Source: Sphingobacterium sp. SGG-5
Lineage (GTDB): Bacteria; Bacteroidota; Bacteroidia; Sphingobacteriales; Sphingobacteriaceae
Assembly (NCBI RefSeq): GCF_011043525.1
Contig: NZ_JAAKGO010000006.1
Location: 124,001 to 188,000, forward strand
Direction of reading: 5' to 3'
Length of the DNA: 64,000 bases
Below, in pieces: positions 8,734 through 18,691 of the stretch. The notes under the pieces were generated by a model. That model was not told the origin of the DNA and ran no database searches. It saw only the letters and a program-made list of their open reading frames with translations. Each line of letters opens with the position of its first letter. Position 1 is the first letter of the stretch. A program made the position numbers and the translations under genes.

Positions 8734-10362
8734 ATGAAAAGATATGTATTGATATTTTCCGTCCTGTTGCTGGTGTTCGTTCATATTTCCTGCCGTTCGA
8801 GGAAAGGTACGACGCTTTCTCACCCCGTGCCCAAAGCCACGGTATCAACCCCTTATCTGGATACGGTAAAAAATATTCAGGAACCTGTAGTCAGGTCGCG
8901 GATGACCCCATCGGCCAATGAAAAGGTCATACCTATCGATGAAACTATTTCGGTTCAGCTTCCACCGATTCCACGGGAATTTAGAGCCGCGTGGATAGCG
9001 ACTGTCGCTAATATCAACTGGCCCTCTCGGAATAATCTTTCCGTTGAACAACAAAAAAAGGAAGCTATTTATTTACTGGATCTCCTGAAAGAGAATAATT
9101 TTAATGCCATCATCTTTCAAGCCCGTCCCTCTGCAGATGCTTTATATCGCAGCTCCTACGAACCCTGGTCTTATTTTTTGACGGGCGAGATTGGCAGACA
9201 ACCCCAACCGTATTATGACCCGTTGGAATTTTGGGTGGAAGAGGCGCATAAACGAGGGCTGGAGCTCCATGTTTGGTTGAACCCTTACCGCGCGCATCAC
9301 ACCAATGGAGGTGCTGTGACATCCGAATCGATGGTCCGAAAAGCCAGTGATTATATCGTACGGCTAAAAAATGGCATGTATTGGTTTGACCCCTCCGATC
9401 CCCGTACGCAAGACCATGCTGCTGCGGTAGTCAACGATATCGTGACACGATATGATATCGACGGTGTTCATTTTGACGATTACTTTTATCCCTATGCCTC
9501 GTATAACGGTGGTGCTGATTTTCCCGATTATAAGACATGGAGCGCCTACCAACGTAGTGGCGGTACGCTCACGCGAGCAGATTGGCGCCGGGAGAATGTG
9601 AATAAATTTATTCAGCGTATCTATAATGAAATCAAGATAGAGAAGAATTTTGTCAAATTCGGCCTTAGCCCTTTCGGTATCTGGAAGCCGGGGTATCCTG
9701 CGGGGATAACCGGGTCATCGCAATATGATGAACTGTATGCGGATGCCAAGCTCTGGCTAAATAAAGGCTGGATAGATTATTTTACACCACAGCTGTACTG
9801 GCCGATACAACCGGCAAGACAAAGCTTCACTGCACTCTTGAAATGGTGGGAGTCCGAAAATACACATCATCGTCATTTGTGGCCCGGTCTTAATACAGTG
9901 GGCATCAACGTAGCCGATAAGTCTTCCGAAATCATAAACCAAGTGTTGTTGACCCGAGGTATTTTGCCAAATTCTACCGGCGCTGTCCACTGGAGCATTG
10001 CAGGTCTCACCCAAAATCCTGACCTGCTCCGGAAATTGAAAAACGGCCCCTATGCGTCCAAAGCATTGGTGCCCAAAACACCTTGGTTAAAGGCCAATAT
10101 CTTATTACAGCCCTCGCTCTTGCTGACCGATCAGCAGCACTATACCTTTGCAAAATGGCTGCATAAACAGCCCGATCAAGTGTTCCATTGGGTGTTGTAT
10201 ACACGTTATGATCAGGAATGGCACATGGAGATATTGGACTCCGCTGTGTCGTCCCGGGAGATTGTAAAAGACAGAAACGGAAAAAAACTCAATGCCGTTG
10301 CCGTGCAGGCTGTCGACCGTCTTGGCAACGAAAGTGAATATATAGCGAAGCCGGTAAAATAA
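8734..10362 (+). CDS. GHL10-family (DigH/YngK-like) lipoprotein glycoside hydrolase
   Basis: A 542-residue lipoprotein of the glycosyl-hydrolase-like 10 family (PF02638). An in-frame TTG 9 nt upstream exists, but the ATG at 8734 begins a clean signal peptide ending at ISC. The (beta/alpha)8 domain begins at about residue 85 with REFRAAWIATVANINWPS, continues with NAIIFQARPSADALY, GLELHVWLNPYRAH, and DGVHFDDYFYPY, whose acidic residues fit the expected active site. The C-terminal about 100 residues form a beta-rich module. E. coli DigH (YddW) of this family cleaves denuded peptidoglycan glycan strands. The NamZ homologue 26 bp downstream supports a peptidoglycan role; the exact bond cut is not visible from sequence. 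Confidence 0.88.
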   Translation: MKRYVLIFSVLLLVFVHISCRSRKGTTLSHPVPKATVSTPYLDTVKNIQEPVVRSRMTPSANEKVIPIDETISVQLPPIPREFRAAWIATVANINWPSRNNLSVEQQKKEAIYLLDLLKENNFNAIIFQARPSADALYRSSYEPWSYFLTGEIGRQPQPYYDPLEFWVEEAHKRGLELHVWLNPYRAHHTNGGAVTSESMVRKASDYIVRLKNGMYWFDPSDPRTQDHAAAVVNDIVTRYDIDGVHFDDYFYPYASYNGGADFPDYKTWSAYQRSGGTLTRADWRRENVNKFIQRIYNEIKIEKNFVKFGLSPFGIWKPGYPAGITGSSQYDELYADAKLWLNKGWIDYFTPQLYWPIQPARQSFTALLKWWESENTHHRHLWPGLNTVGINVADKSSEIINQVLLTRGILPNSTGAVHWSIAGLTQNPDLLRKLKNGPYASKALVPKTPWLKANILLQPSLLLTDQQHYTFAKWLHKQPDQVFHWVLYTRYDQEWHMEILDSAVSSREIVKDRNGKKLNAVAVQAVDRLGNESEYIAKPVK

Positions 10363-10388
10363 ATAATTGTATTTTTATTTCTAAATCA

Positions 10389-11660
10389 ATGATTATGGCA
10401 CGTACGCACTCCAGTCTCACGCTTTTTAATAAAACTATTTGTTGTTTTATCAGCGTATTTGCGATAACATTTTGCTATGGATGTCATTCCATTCAAAAGG
10501 ATGGTGCCCAGCACGCTTCGGAAGTACAAGTGGATACGGCAGCAAATGCTGCTATCCTGACCGGTGCCGATCAATTATCGGTCTATTTGCCTTTACTGAA
10601 AGGAAAAAAAGTGGGTCTGATGGGAAACCAAACTTCCATTGTGGGAGAAGAAAAAGAACATCTGGTCGATGTGTTGCTACGTGAAGAAGTAGACTTAAAG
10701 TTTGCTTTTGCACCCGAGCATGGTTTTCGTGGCGATATCGAACGGGGCGAAAAAGTCTCTAATGAAGTGGATGAAAAAACGGGCTTACCTCTTTTTACCT
10801 TATACGGCGGTAATCAGAAGCAGGATTCGATTATCAGTTCCATCGATATCATGGTCTTTGATTTGCAGGATGTAGGCGCACGGTTTTATACCTACATTAC
10901 GTCCCTACACCGAGTGATGGAACTTTGTGCCAAACACAATAAAGAACTTTTGGTTCTCGACAGGCCGAATCCTTGTGGCGATCAGGTCGATGGGCCTGTG
11001 CGGAAAGACGATAAATTTAAGTCAGGCGTATCCTTCCATAAAATCGCTATGATACACGGTCTTACCATCGGGGAGTTGGCGCAGATGATAAACGGTGAGC
11101 GTTGGTTGGAAGCCGGGAGGACATGTAAACTCCATGTGATCCCCGTGAAAAATTGGGATCATACAGTGCCCTATGAACTTCCCGTAATACCCTCGCCGAG
11201 CTTGCCCAATTACTTGTCCGTACGTCTTTACTCTTCCTTATGTTTGTTCGAAGCAACGGATGTATCCGTAGGTAGAGGTACCGATTGGCCTTTTCAGGTG
11301 GTGGGATATCCCGATCCCATTTTCGGTGACTTTACATTTACACCGACGGAACGCAGTGGCATGGCCAAGCATGTAGAGGGAAAAGGTGTCAAAAATTATG
11401 GGCTAGATCTGCGACATGTCGATGCCCATCGGCAGCAGTTTACGTTAAAGTATATTTTATATTTTTATAACAAGATGCCTGACAAGTCCAAATTCTTTAC
11501 ACGAGCAGATTTTTTTGATAAGCTTGCGGGAACGGATGAGCTCCGAAAACAGATAGTAGCCGGTAAAACCGAAGAAGAAATCAGCGCATCCTGGAAAGAG
11601 GATTTAGAGGCCTATAAGAAAATGCGTGCGAAGTATCTGCTGTACGCAGATTTTGAGTAA
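10389..11660 (+). CDS. exo-beta-N-acetylmuramidase NamZ-like protein (DUF1343, GH171)
   Basis: A 423-residue exported protein matching the DUF1343/YbbC family, shown in Bacillus subtilis to be NamZ, which releases MurNAc from the non-reducing end of peptidoglycan fragments. Family blocks seen: GKKVGLMGNQTSIV, KFAFAPEHGFRG with the acidic-His-Gly core, FDLQDVGARFYTY and VLDRPNPCG. The N-terminus is a signal peptide with a weak lipobox ending CYGC, so it is periplasmic or membrane anchored. A second ATG lies 6 nt in. It is 26 bp after a DigH-like gene and 229 bp before SusC, which suggests a two-gene unit next to the transport operon. Confidence 0.9.
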   Translation: MIMARTHSSLTLFNKTICCFISVFAITFCYGCHSIQKDGAQHASEVQVDTAANAAILTGADQLSVYLPLLKGKKVGLMGNQTSIVGEEKEHLVDVLLREEVDLKFAFAPEHGFRGDIERGEKVSNEVDEKTGLPLFTLYGGNQKQDSIISSIDIMVFDLQDVGARFYTYITSLHRVMELCAKHNKELLVLDRPNPCGDQVDGPVRKDDKFKSGVSFHKIAMIHGLTIGELAQMINGERWLEAGRTCKLHVIPVKNWDHTVPYELPVIPSPSLPNYLSVRLYSSLCLFEATDVSVGRGTDWPFQVVGYPDPIFGDFTFTPTERSGMAKHVEGKGVKNYGLDLRHVDAHRQQFTLKYILYFYNKMPDKSKFFTRADFFDKLAGTDELRKQIVAGKTEEEISASWKEDLEAYKKMRAKYLLYADFE

Positions 11661-11889
11661 AATAATAGTCATTCCGAACGCCTAAAGGGATCCCTAACCG
11701 ATAATCTCAGCTGCACGAACAAAAAATAAATCGGAAGTTCGTGAACAATATTTATTTCTCTGTGTTAATGAGATAAACGTCTATCGCTGAACAGCCTATG
11801 TGTGTTATTGTTTTGTGATAAATTCAGATATAGACGCTTTTGGAACTGAATTGTGATATTTCTTTAACACATTAACTAACTAATTACCA
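11661..11889. other. intergenic region before the SusC operon
   Basis: 229 bp without a gene. It holds GTCATTCCGAACG at 11668-11680, similar to the start of the repeat remnant at 30024, and an inverted pair CACGAAC/GTTCGTG (11714-11720 and 11737-11743) able to form a 7-bp stem. A promoter for the SusC operon is expected here because of the distance, but no clean TTG plus TAnnTTTG pair is seen. Confidence 0.5.
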
Positions 11890-14800
11890 ATGAGAAATAA
11901 TTTACTGTTCTCTGTTGCATTAGGTGTAATGATTACCTGGCCTGCTTCTGTGGTGCAGGCAAAAGATAATCTGATTAAATCTAGTCCAACATCCACCTTT
12001 ACGGTGGACAAAGCAATCCAGCAGGCCGTACAAGGTACGGTTTCGGATGCGAATGGCCCTCTTGTCGGGGCGACTGTTTCTGTCGTTGGAACGAATACCG
12101 TAGTGGCAACCGATGCTAACGGTCGGTTTTCTATCCAGGCTGCGGTGGGGGCTACGCTTCGGTTTTCAAGCGTAGGTTATCAATCCAAAGACCTTCCTGC
12201 GTCCTCTTTGGACATGAATGTGGTGCTTGAAACCGACGACAATACCTTGGAACAGGTCGTTGTCGTAGGATATGGAACGCAAAAGAAGGCACATTTGACG
12301 GGGGCAGTGTCGTCCGTAAACGCGGATGAGGTTTTCGGAAATAGGCCGATTGCCGATGCTGCCCGAGGGTTGCAAGGTGCAGTACCGGGGTTGAATATCC
12401 GTGTTCCGAGTGGTGAGGTCGGTTCGGATCCGTTGTTGCGCATTCGTGGGCAAGTGGGTTCGGTACAAGGAGGGAGTGCTCCGCTGATCTTAGTTGATAA
12501 TGTAGAAGTGCCCAGCCTGCAATATGTCAACTCGCACGACATAGAGTCGGTGACGGTACTGAAAGACGCTGCTTCGGCGTCTATTTATGGAGCCAAGGCG
12601 GCGTTTGGTGTCGTGCTGATCACGACAAAGAAAGGCGCAAAGACTGAAAGTGATGAGTTTACATATTCCAACAATTTTATCGTCCAGTCACCCTTCAAAA
12701 AAATTGAAATAGCAGGAATAGAAGGGTTGGAGTACACGTTAGATGCGCATGAGAATATGAAACAGGCCGGACCAGCTGGCGGATTTTGGCGTATAGACCG
12801 GACGAGTCTGGAGCGGGCAAAAGAATGGCAACGGCTATATGGCAATACAGTGGGGCCTGGTGATCCGGTGTTGTATAACCGGGACTGGTATTGGGATGGT
12901 ACCCAAAAATTTGGTGTGCGTATTTATGATCCGGTCGCGGTCATGGTTAAAGAACATCCACTTTCGCATATGCATAACCTGAGTCTTAACGGGAGACGTG
13001 GCAACACGACCTATAACATGGGAGTGGGGTATCTTGGCCAACAAGGTATGATGAAGGCTGCTCGCCACGATGATTTCATGCGGTTAAACCCTTCTATACG
13101 CTTGTCGAGTAAGATCAATGACTTTCTGACGGTGCGCGGTGGAGTGATGTACTCCGAAGGGAAGAAACGCTATCCTACGTCGTTAAATATTTCGGCTTTC
13201 GCAGCGGATCCTTGGCTGTATCTATACCGGTGGAGCAGGTTGTTCCCGATCGGAGTGCAGGAAAATGGAGAAGATATCATAGATCCGGCTTTTTCTGCCC
13301 AAGCTTCGCCTGATGCGGTCAAACTGGACCGATTTACCAATCTGAATATCGGTACTACGGTAGATTTTACATCGGACTGGGACCTTCAGGTTGATTACTC
13401 CTACAATGCAGAAAATAGGCTGAATACTTCGGCAGTACCCTATGTACAAGCCAAGTCAACATGGTATAGTGTCAATATGCGTAAGGATGCCAATGGTAAC
13501 CCCATCTTTGTGGATGAAAACGGACAGATAACAGATGAAGGTGGTGTGCCTGCCTATGAGTTTCCTTTGGCCGATCATACACTCAAAGAAAACACCTATG
13601 TGTCCAGAAGTTCGTGGCAAGCCAAACGACACACCTTTAACGCGTTTTCGACGTACAATCTCAGGTTAGATGATGCTCACGATTTCAAGTTTATGTTGGG
13701 TACCAATATCGTCGCCTATGAATATATTAGCCAAAGCGCATTGCAAAGAGAGTTTTTGACAAACCCTGATAATCCCCAATTTGATTTTGCGACAGGAGAG
13801 AGAGTTGTGGGCGGCGATAATTATTGGGAATCGCAAGCCGGGTTTTTCGGACGTTTCAACTACGCTTTTCAAGATAAATATTTGCTGGAAGCCAATCTGC
13901 GCTACGACGGGTCATCGATGTTTCCGGATCATCTCAAGTGGAGATGGTTTCCTTCCGTCTCGGCAGGATGGGTCATTTCCAACGAAAATTTCATGCAGGC
14001 GCTCAACCCTGTGTTGAGTTTTGCCAAGTTTCGGGCATCCTGGGGAACAATTGGTGACCAGACAGTGCCGAATGGTCTATATATCCCGCTGATGGATTTT
14101 GTGGAGAATTCGTGGATTGGAGGATCTGGTGCGAAGTTTTATCAGTTAGGTACACCTGGGGCTATACAGGCCGATATCGCCTGGCAAGATATCGAACACT
14201 TGAATGTCGGTGGGGATTTTCGTTTCTGGAATAATAAAGTTGGCCTTACCGCGGAATGGTTTCAGCGATCTACAAAGAATATGTTGATTGCAGGAGAAGC
14301 TATGCCTGCAACTTTCGGAACGTCTGCTCCTATTGGTAATTTTGGGAATCTGCGGACCCGAGGATGGGAGTTGTCCGCTGATTATACGCATAGCTTTGAC
14401 AATGGCTTACGGTTGACCATCAACGCGAATATTTCGGATGCGGTGACGGTCACTACGAGAGGTGCAGATTGGAATACACCGTGGGAGAATCGTTCCTTGG
14501 GAACCACCTTCTCTACTGGACGACGGTACGGGGATGTGTATGGTTTTGTAACAGATCGTCTATACCAGGCGGAGGATTTTGTATATGATACTAATGGCGA
14601 TTTTATGACGACGACTATCGTACGGGATGGAACAGCCAAGACCGTTAATGTACTGGCGGGAGATAATCCCGTCTATCAAACTTATTTTCAAGACGGTGGT
14701 GCGGTGATGATGATTGCTCCTGGAGATGTCAAATTTGTCGATGTTAATGGCGATGGCTTTATTGACGCCGGTGACAATACCAACGGTAATCCCGGAGACC

Positions 14801-15357
14801 GTGTCGTGATCGGTAATATCACGCCCCGTTATGAATATGGTTTCCGTTTGGGAGCAGATTTCAAAGGCTTTGATCTTTCGGTGTTTTTACAAGGCATTGG
14901 TAAACGCAGTATCTGGGGTGCAGGCCAATTGGCTATCCCGGGCTATTCGGCCAAAGAAGGTTCTATGCCTTTAGCTATCGCTCAGGATTACTGGAGACCG
15001 GATCGTACTGATGCGTTCTATCCGAGAGCTTGGGAGCTTGGTGGAGCAAATGAAGGGTATGTCATGCGTGCCCAATCCCGTTATATGTTGGATATGTCCT
15101 ATTTGAAGATCAAAAATATTACGTTCGGGTACAACCTGCCCACAAATGTCTTAGATCGTGTAAAAATGAAAAATGCCCGGGTGTATATATCGTTGGAAAA
15201 TTTTATCTCATTTGACAATCTGCGAGGTTTGCCAATCGATCCAGAGGCCATTTCCGGATATTCATCCTTGCGAGAAGATAATTATAATCTGGGGCGTACA
15301 GGTACCAGTAATCCACCCTTTAAGTCAGCATCGGCTGGGTTGCAAATAAGCTTTTAA
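11890..15357 (+). CDS. SusC/RagA-type TonB-linked outer membrane transporter
   Basis: A 1155-residue TonB-dependent transporter. Order of parts: signal peptide (to about residue 24, VVQAK), a carboxypeptidase-regulatory-like beta-sandwich (VQGTVSDANGPLVGATVSVVG, shown only in part by this span: VSDANGPLVGATV), a TonB-box-like VVVVGYGTQKK, the plug with VDNVEVPSLQ and SVTVLKDAASASIYGAKA, then a 22-strand-type barrel ending in a terminal phenylalanine (LQISF). No N-terminal STN domain is present, so signalling to an anti-sigma factor is not expected. It forms the import pair with the SusD 17 bp downstream. Its cargo is inferred from the neighbours to be peptidoglycan-derived glycan. Confidence 0.93.
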   Translation: MRNNLLFSVALGVMITWPASVVQAKDNLIKSSPTSTFTVDKAIQQAVQGTVSDANGPLVGATVSVVGTNTVVATDANGRFSIQAAVGATLRFSSVGYQSKDLPASSLDMNVVLETDDNTLEQVVVVGYGTQKKAHLTGAVSSVNADEVFGNRPIADAARGLQGAVPGLNIRVPSGEVGSDPLLRIRGQVGSVQGGSAPLILVDNVEVPSLQYVNSHDIESVTVLKDAASASIYGAKAAFGVVLITTKKGAKTESDEFTYSNNFIVQSPFKKIEIAGIEGLEYTLDAHENMKQAGPAGGFWRIDRTSLERAKEWQRLYGNTVGPGDPVLYNRDWYWDGTQKFGVRIYDPVAVMVKEHPLSHMHNLSLNGRRGNTTYNMGVGYLGQQGMMKAARHDDFMRLNPSIRLSSKINDFLTVRGGVMYSEGKKRYPTSLNISAFAADPWLYLYRWSRLFPIGVQENGEDIIDPAFSAQASPDAVKLDRFTNLNIGTTVDFTSDWDLQVDYSYNAENRLNTSAVPYVQAKSTWYSVNMRKDANGNPIFVDENGQITDEGGVPAYEFPLADHTLKENTYVSRSSWQAKRHTFNAFSTYNLRLDDAHDFKFMLGTNIVAYEYISQSALQREFLTNPDNPQFDFATGERVVGGDNYWESQAGFFGRFNYAFQDKYLLEANLRYDGSSMFPDHLKWRWFPSVSAGWVISNENFMQALNPVLSFAKFRASWGTIGDQTVPNGLYIPLMDFVENSWIGGSGAKFYQLGTPGAIQADIAWQDIEHLNVGGDFRFWNNKVGLTAEWFQRSTKNMLIAGEAMPATFGTSAPIGNFGNLRTRGWELSADYTHSFDNGLRLTINANISDAVTVTTRGADWNTPWENRSLGTTFSTGRRYGDVYGFVTDRLYQAEDFVYDTNGDFMTTTIVRDGTAKTVNVLAGDNPVYQTYFQDGGAVMMIAPGDVKFVDVNGDGFIDAGDNTNGNPGDRVVIGNITPRYEYGFRLGADFKGFDLSVFLQGIGKRSIWGAGQLAIPGYSAKEGSMPLAIAQDYWRPDRTDAFYPRAWELGGANEGYVMRAQSRYMLDMSYLKIKNITFGYNLPTNVLDRVKMKNARVYISLENFISFDNLRGLPIDPEAISGYSSLREDNYNLGRTGTSNPPFKSASAGLQISF

Positions 15358-15374
15358 TATTAATCTGAGAGAAT

Positions 15375-17183
15375 ATGAAAACGATATATAACATACTATT
15401 AGCTTCTTGGATTGTGGCTTTCAGTAGTTGTGAAAAATTTTTGGACAGGACACCGTTAACGTCAGAAAGCGACGAAACGGCGTGGAACAGCGAGGATAAT
15501 GTGCGGCTGTATGCCAATAAGTATTATACCGATTTTTTTAGTGGCTACGGCTTGAATTTCGATGCACAAGGTGGCGCACCATTATTGAGTTATAACAACA
15601 GTGACGATGTGCTTACGTTAGGTGCTCAGGCCAATATTACGCGAGCTGTTCCAAACAGCGGTATATGGAGTTATACGATGATCCGATCGGTCAATATCCT
15701 ATTGGATCGGGTTGAAAACAGGATGGACGGTGTCCTTACCGCAGAAGCGAAGGCACATTGGCTGGGTATTGGCCGTTTCTTTCGGGCACTTCGGTATGCA
15801 GAGCTGGTGTTGCAATATGGCGATATACCTTATTATGGCGTTGAAGTGCCTTCTACCGATCGGGATGCGTTATATAAACCGCGTGATCCGAGAAATGTCG
15901 TGATGGATGCGGTATATGATGATTTGCGATTTGCCCTACAAAATGTCCGGCTGAATGATGGCGCCCAGAATGTCAATCGGTATATCGTGGCGGGATTCAT
16001 CTCGCGAATAGCGCTTTACGAAGGTACTTGGCAGAAATATTACTACAATAATCCAGATCAGGCGAAGAAATTTCTGGATTTAGCCGTAGAGGCCGGAGGA
16101 ATGGTTACCTCGAGTAACAAATACGATATTGAGATGGATTATAGGTCTTTATTCACATCGGAAGATCTTTCGGGTAAAAAGGATGTTCTGTTGTTTCGGA
16201 AATATGATGCCGGGGTGGGCGTCACACATTCTGTTATATCGGTCAGCAACCTGGTCGAATCCAGAAATGTGGGACCAACCACGGATTTGATTAAGGCCTA
16301 TATCTGTGCAGATGGAAGGCCGTGGCAGGTGTCGTCTGAACCGGATGCGGACAACTTTGAATTGGAGAACCTGATTAAAACCCGAGATTCCCGTTTTGAG
16401 GCCACGTTTTATAGCAAGCCGGAGCCATTGAGCAGGGCTTCGTTAGTGTATGTGACCAAATTTTTACCACGTGAAGGAGAAAGACGGGTGAAAGAAGAAG
16501 GATTGGCACCGTTACCTCAACATACGAGCAGTTTTAATGATACCGATTATCCCGTATTGCGGTATGCAGAGGTATTGTTGAATTGGGTTGAGGCGAAGGC
16601 TGAAGTTGCTGAATTGGGCGGCGATGCGGTAACGCAATCGGATATCGATGTGAGCATCAATAAAATTCGGAACAGGCCTTTGGCTCCTGAAGCAGCAAGT
16701 CGAGGGGCACAGAAAACGGCTCCCTTAGATTTGGGAAATATTGCAGCAGACCCCAATAAAGACGGCGACGTCTCGGAATTGTTGTGGGAAATACGCCGGG
16801 AACGACGCATGGAATTTACGTTTGAGTATTCACGTCTGGTCGACATAAGAAGATGGAGCAAGATAGAATACTTAGATACAGAGGCAAACCCTGATTTATT
16901 ATCCGGAGGGTGGGTCAACTTTCCGGTGGAACTACCGAGCTTTCTAAACGATGATAATGTAGGCGTATTTGCGGTCGTTGATTTAGACGGCAATATTACG
17001 GAATATGCAGGAGGAAATAATTCGTCTATGGTGGGCTTTTATCGTAATCTTAACAATGTCGGAAGATTGCCTTTCTTGAATCAAGTCAATCTCAATCCTT
17101 ATCTGCAGCCTATCGGACTGAACCAGATCAACGAATACAGATTGCAGGGTTATGAGTTGAAGCAGACGGAGGGTTGGTATTAG
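15375..17183 (+). CDS. SusD/RagB family surface lipoprotein
   Basis: A 602-residue glycan-binding lipoprotein that caps the SusC barrel. The signal peptide ends in the lipobox FSSC followed by EKFLDRTPL, the usual SusD start. Tetratricopeptide-like helices follow (for example LGIGRFFRALRYAELVLQYG), then the C-terminal SusD part with YPVLRYAEVLLNWVEAKAE, RIRNRPL-like IRNRPLAPEA, and LLWEIRRERRMEFTFEYSR. It is 17 bp after SusC and 26 bp before the next lipoprotein, so the genes form one operon. Ligand specificity cannot be read from the sequence. Confidence 0.93.
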   Translation: MKTIYNILLASWIVAFSSCEKFLDRTPLTSESDETAWNSEDNVRLYANKYYTDFFSGYGLNFDAQGGAPLLSYNNSDDVLTLGAQANITRAVPNSGIWSYTMIRSVNILLDRVENRMDGVLTAEAKAHWLGIGRFFRALRYAELVLQYGDIPYYGVEVPSTDRDALYKPRDPRNVVMDAVYDDLRFALQNVRLNDGAQNVNRYIVAGFISRIALYEGTWQKYYYNNPDQAKKFLDLAVEAGGMVTSSNKYDIEMDYRSLFTSEDLSGKKDVLLFRKYDAGVGVTHSVISVSNLVESRNVGPTTDLIKAYICADGRPWQVSSEPDADNFELENLIKTRDSRFEATFYSKPEPLSRASLVYVTKFLPREGERRVKEEGLAPLPQHTSSFNDTDYPVLRYAEVLLNWVEAKAEVAELGGDAVTQSDIDVSINKIRNRPLAPEAASRGAQKTAPLDLGNIAADPNKDGDVSELLWEIRRERRMEFTFEYSRLVDIRRWSKIEYLDTEANPDLLSGGWVNFPVELPSFLNDDNVGVFAVVDLDGNITEYAGGNNSSMVGFYRNLNNVGRLPFLNQVNLNPYLQPIGLNQINEYRLQGYELKQTEGWY

Positions 17184-17209
17184 TAAGGAATGAACTAAAG
17201 TGATTTAAC

Positions 17210-18664
17210 ATGAAAACGATCAATTATATTTTAAAAAGCTGCGTGTTACTGTTGACGGTAAGCTCAATCGTAGCGTGTAAAGATAAACTGCCAGAAGGCA
17301 TTGATTCGAGCGATAAATACACGGAACTTAAATCGATCAAACTGCTCAATGCCGGAGAAAACGGTGACTTGGTCTTAGAGGGAGTAATCGATCAGGATAA
17401 GAAACTCGTGACTTTTCCACGTATCGATCCCCTGACTGATTTTTCGGCTTTGAAGTTTGAAGCTGTGGTGTCAGATGGCGCCGTATTGGAACAGAATACC
17501 TATTCCATTCAATTTGGAGAAGGACAAACCGAGCGCTCTATTGTGTTCAAGGTGGTCAATTCACCCCGAACCGGGGAATATCTCTCCAAGATCGCATTGA
17601 AGTTGCCTCCGATAGGTGCTGAATTTTCCACACCTTCGATTTATGATTTTACGAATAATCCTATAGGTAATCCGCTTTATCCAACATATGTGGGGCAGTT
17701 AACGAGAAGCGCTGGTTTTGACGGGAAACACGTTTTAGTAGTTAGCCGACAAGGGGGAACGAATCCCCACCTCTTGAAAGTTTCTGATTTGAAACAGGGA
17801 ATAATCAATAAAATGGATGTCAATACAACAGGAATGGGTGTAGGAACATTCGCTATAGAAACCGGAGCGTTGATTGGGGGAGATATGATCGTGACAAATT
17901 TGTCTGGCTCATGGGCTTTTGGACATACATTAAGTATGTATTACTATGAAGACTATGAAACGAACTACAATAAACCGCCAATAAAAACTTCTTTTAATGG
18001 GGATGGCGTCACGCAAACCCGTTTTGGTGATAACTTGTCCTATAATCTCGATGAAAACGGAAATGGCAATATTATTTCTATAAATAATCCATCACCCGCC
18101 GTGATTCTACGCGTTTCGGTCTCTAATTTTACACAGATAACGGGAGCAAAACTACTACCAATGCCGCAGTATACTACGTTGAACATGTCTTACAACCGAG
18201 TGGGCCGTACGGGAGAATATATTATGACTTCTTATGATATAGCGATGCGTGTCATGGACTCCGAGGGATCTATACTTTATACAGATAACGGTACTGTTTT
18301 CCCCGCAAATTTATCAGATGCACGAGTTCTTACCTTCAACGGGGCGAGATATCTCTTAGCTTTATCTGTACCGAGAACGGGTTTGTTAAATACAACATTA
18401 TGTCTATATGATATCACACCAGGCAAAAATGTAGTGGAAGCGTTAGAATTTTTTGCAAAAAAAGACCCGATAGATCGACATCCGATATTTGAGCATTCTT
18501 TTGATTATACAGGTAATAGTGGTGGTGCTCAAATTGCTCGGACTGCTTGGAATATAATCAAAGATGATGAGGGCAACGATAGTATATTGCAGATATTTGG
18601 CTCTTTGACCGATGCTGGATTCGCTATCGTAGAGTTTCCGAAGAATGTGCAATATGAAGACTAA
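17210..18664 (+). CDS. PUL lipoprotein of unknown function (DUF5018/DUF4623-like)
   Basis: A 484-residue lipoprotein with lipobox IVAC followed by KDKLPEG. The first part (about residues 25-140) looks like the Ig-like, secreted repeat of DUF5018-type proteins (DFSALKFEAVVSDGAVLEQ), and the rest resembles DUF4623-type sequences often found beside SusC/SusD, with HLLKVSDLKQG and a repeated beta pattern suggestive of a propeller. Both domain names are recalled by resemblance, not confirmed. It is 26 bp after SusD and 27 bp before a DigH-like gene. A surface glycan-binding role is a reasonable guess from position. Confidence 0.65.
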   Translation: MKTINYILKSCVLLLTVSSIVACKDKLPEGIDSSDKYTELKSIKLLNAGENGDLVLEGVIDQDKKLVTFPRIDPLTDFSALKFEAVVSDGAVLEQNTYSIQFGEGQTERSIVFKVVNSPRTGEYLSKIALKLPPIGAEFSTPSIYDFTNNPIGNPLYPTYVGQLTRSAGFDGKHVLVVSRQGGTNPHLLKVSDLKQGIINKMDVNTTGMGVGTFAIETGALIGGDMIVTNLSGSWAFGHTLSMYYYEDYETNYNKPPIKTSFNGDGVTQTRFGDNLSYNLDENGNGNIISINNPSPAVILRVSVSNFTQITGAKLLPMPQYTTLNMSYNRVGRTGEYIMTSYDIAMRVMDSEGSILYTDNGTVFPANLSDARVLTFNGARYLLALSVPRTGLLNTTLCLYDITPGKNVVEALEFFAKKDPIDRHPIFEHSFDYTGNSGGAQIARTAWNIIKDDEGNDSILQIFGSLTDAGFAIVEFPKNVQYED

Positions 18665-18691
18665 CAATTTATAAACTTAAGATTGGAAATA

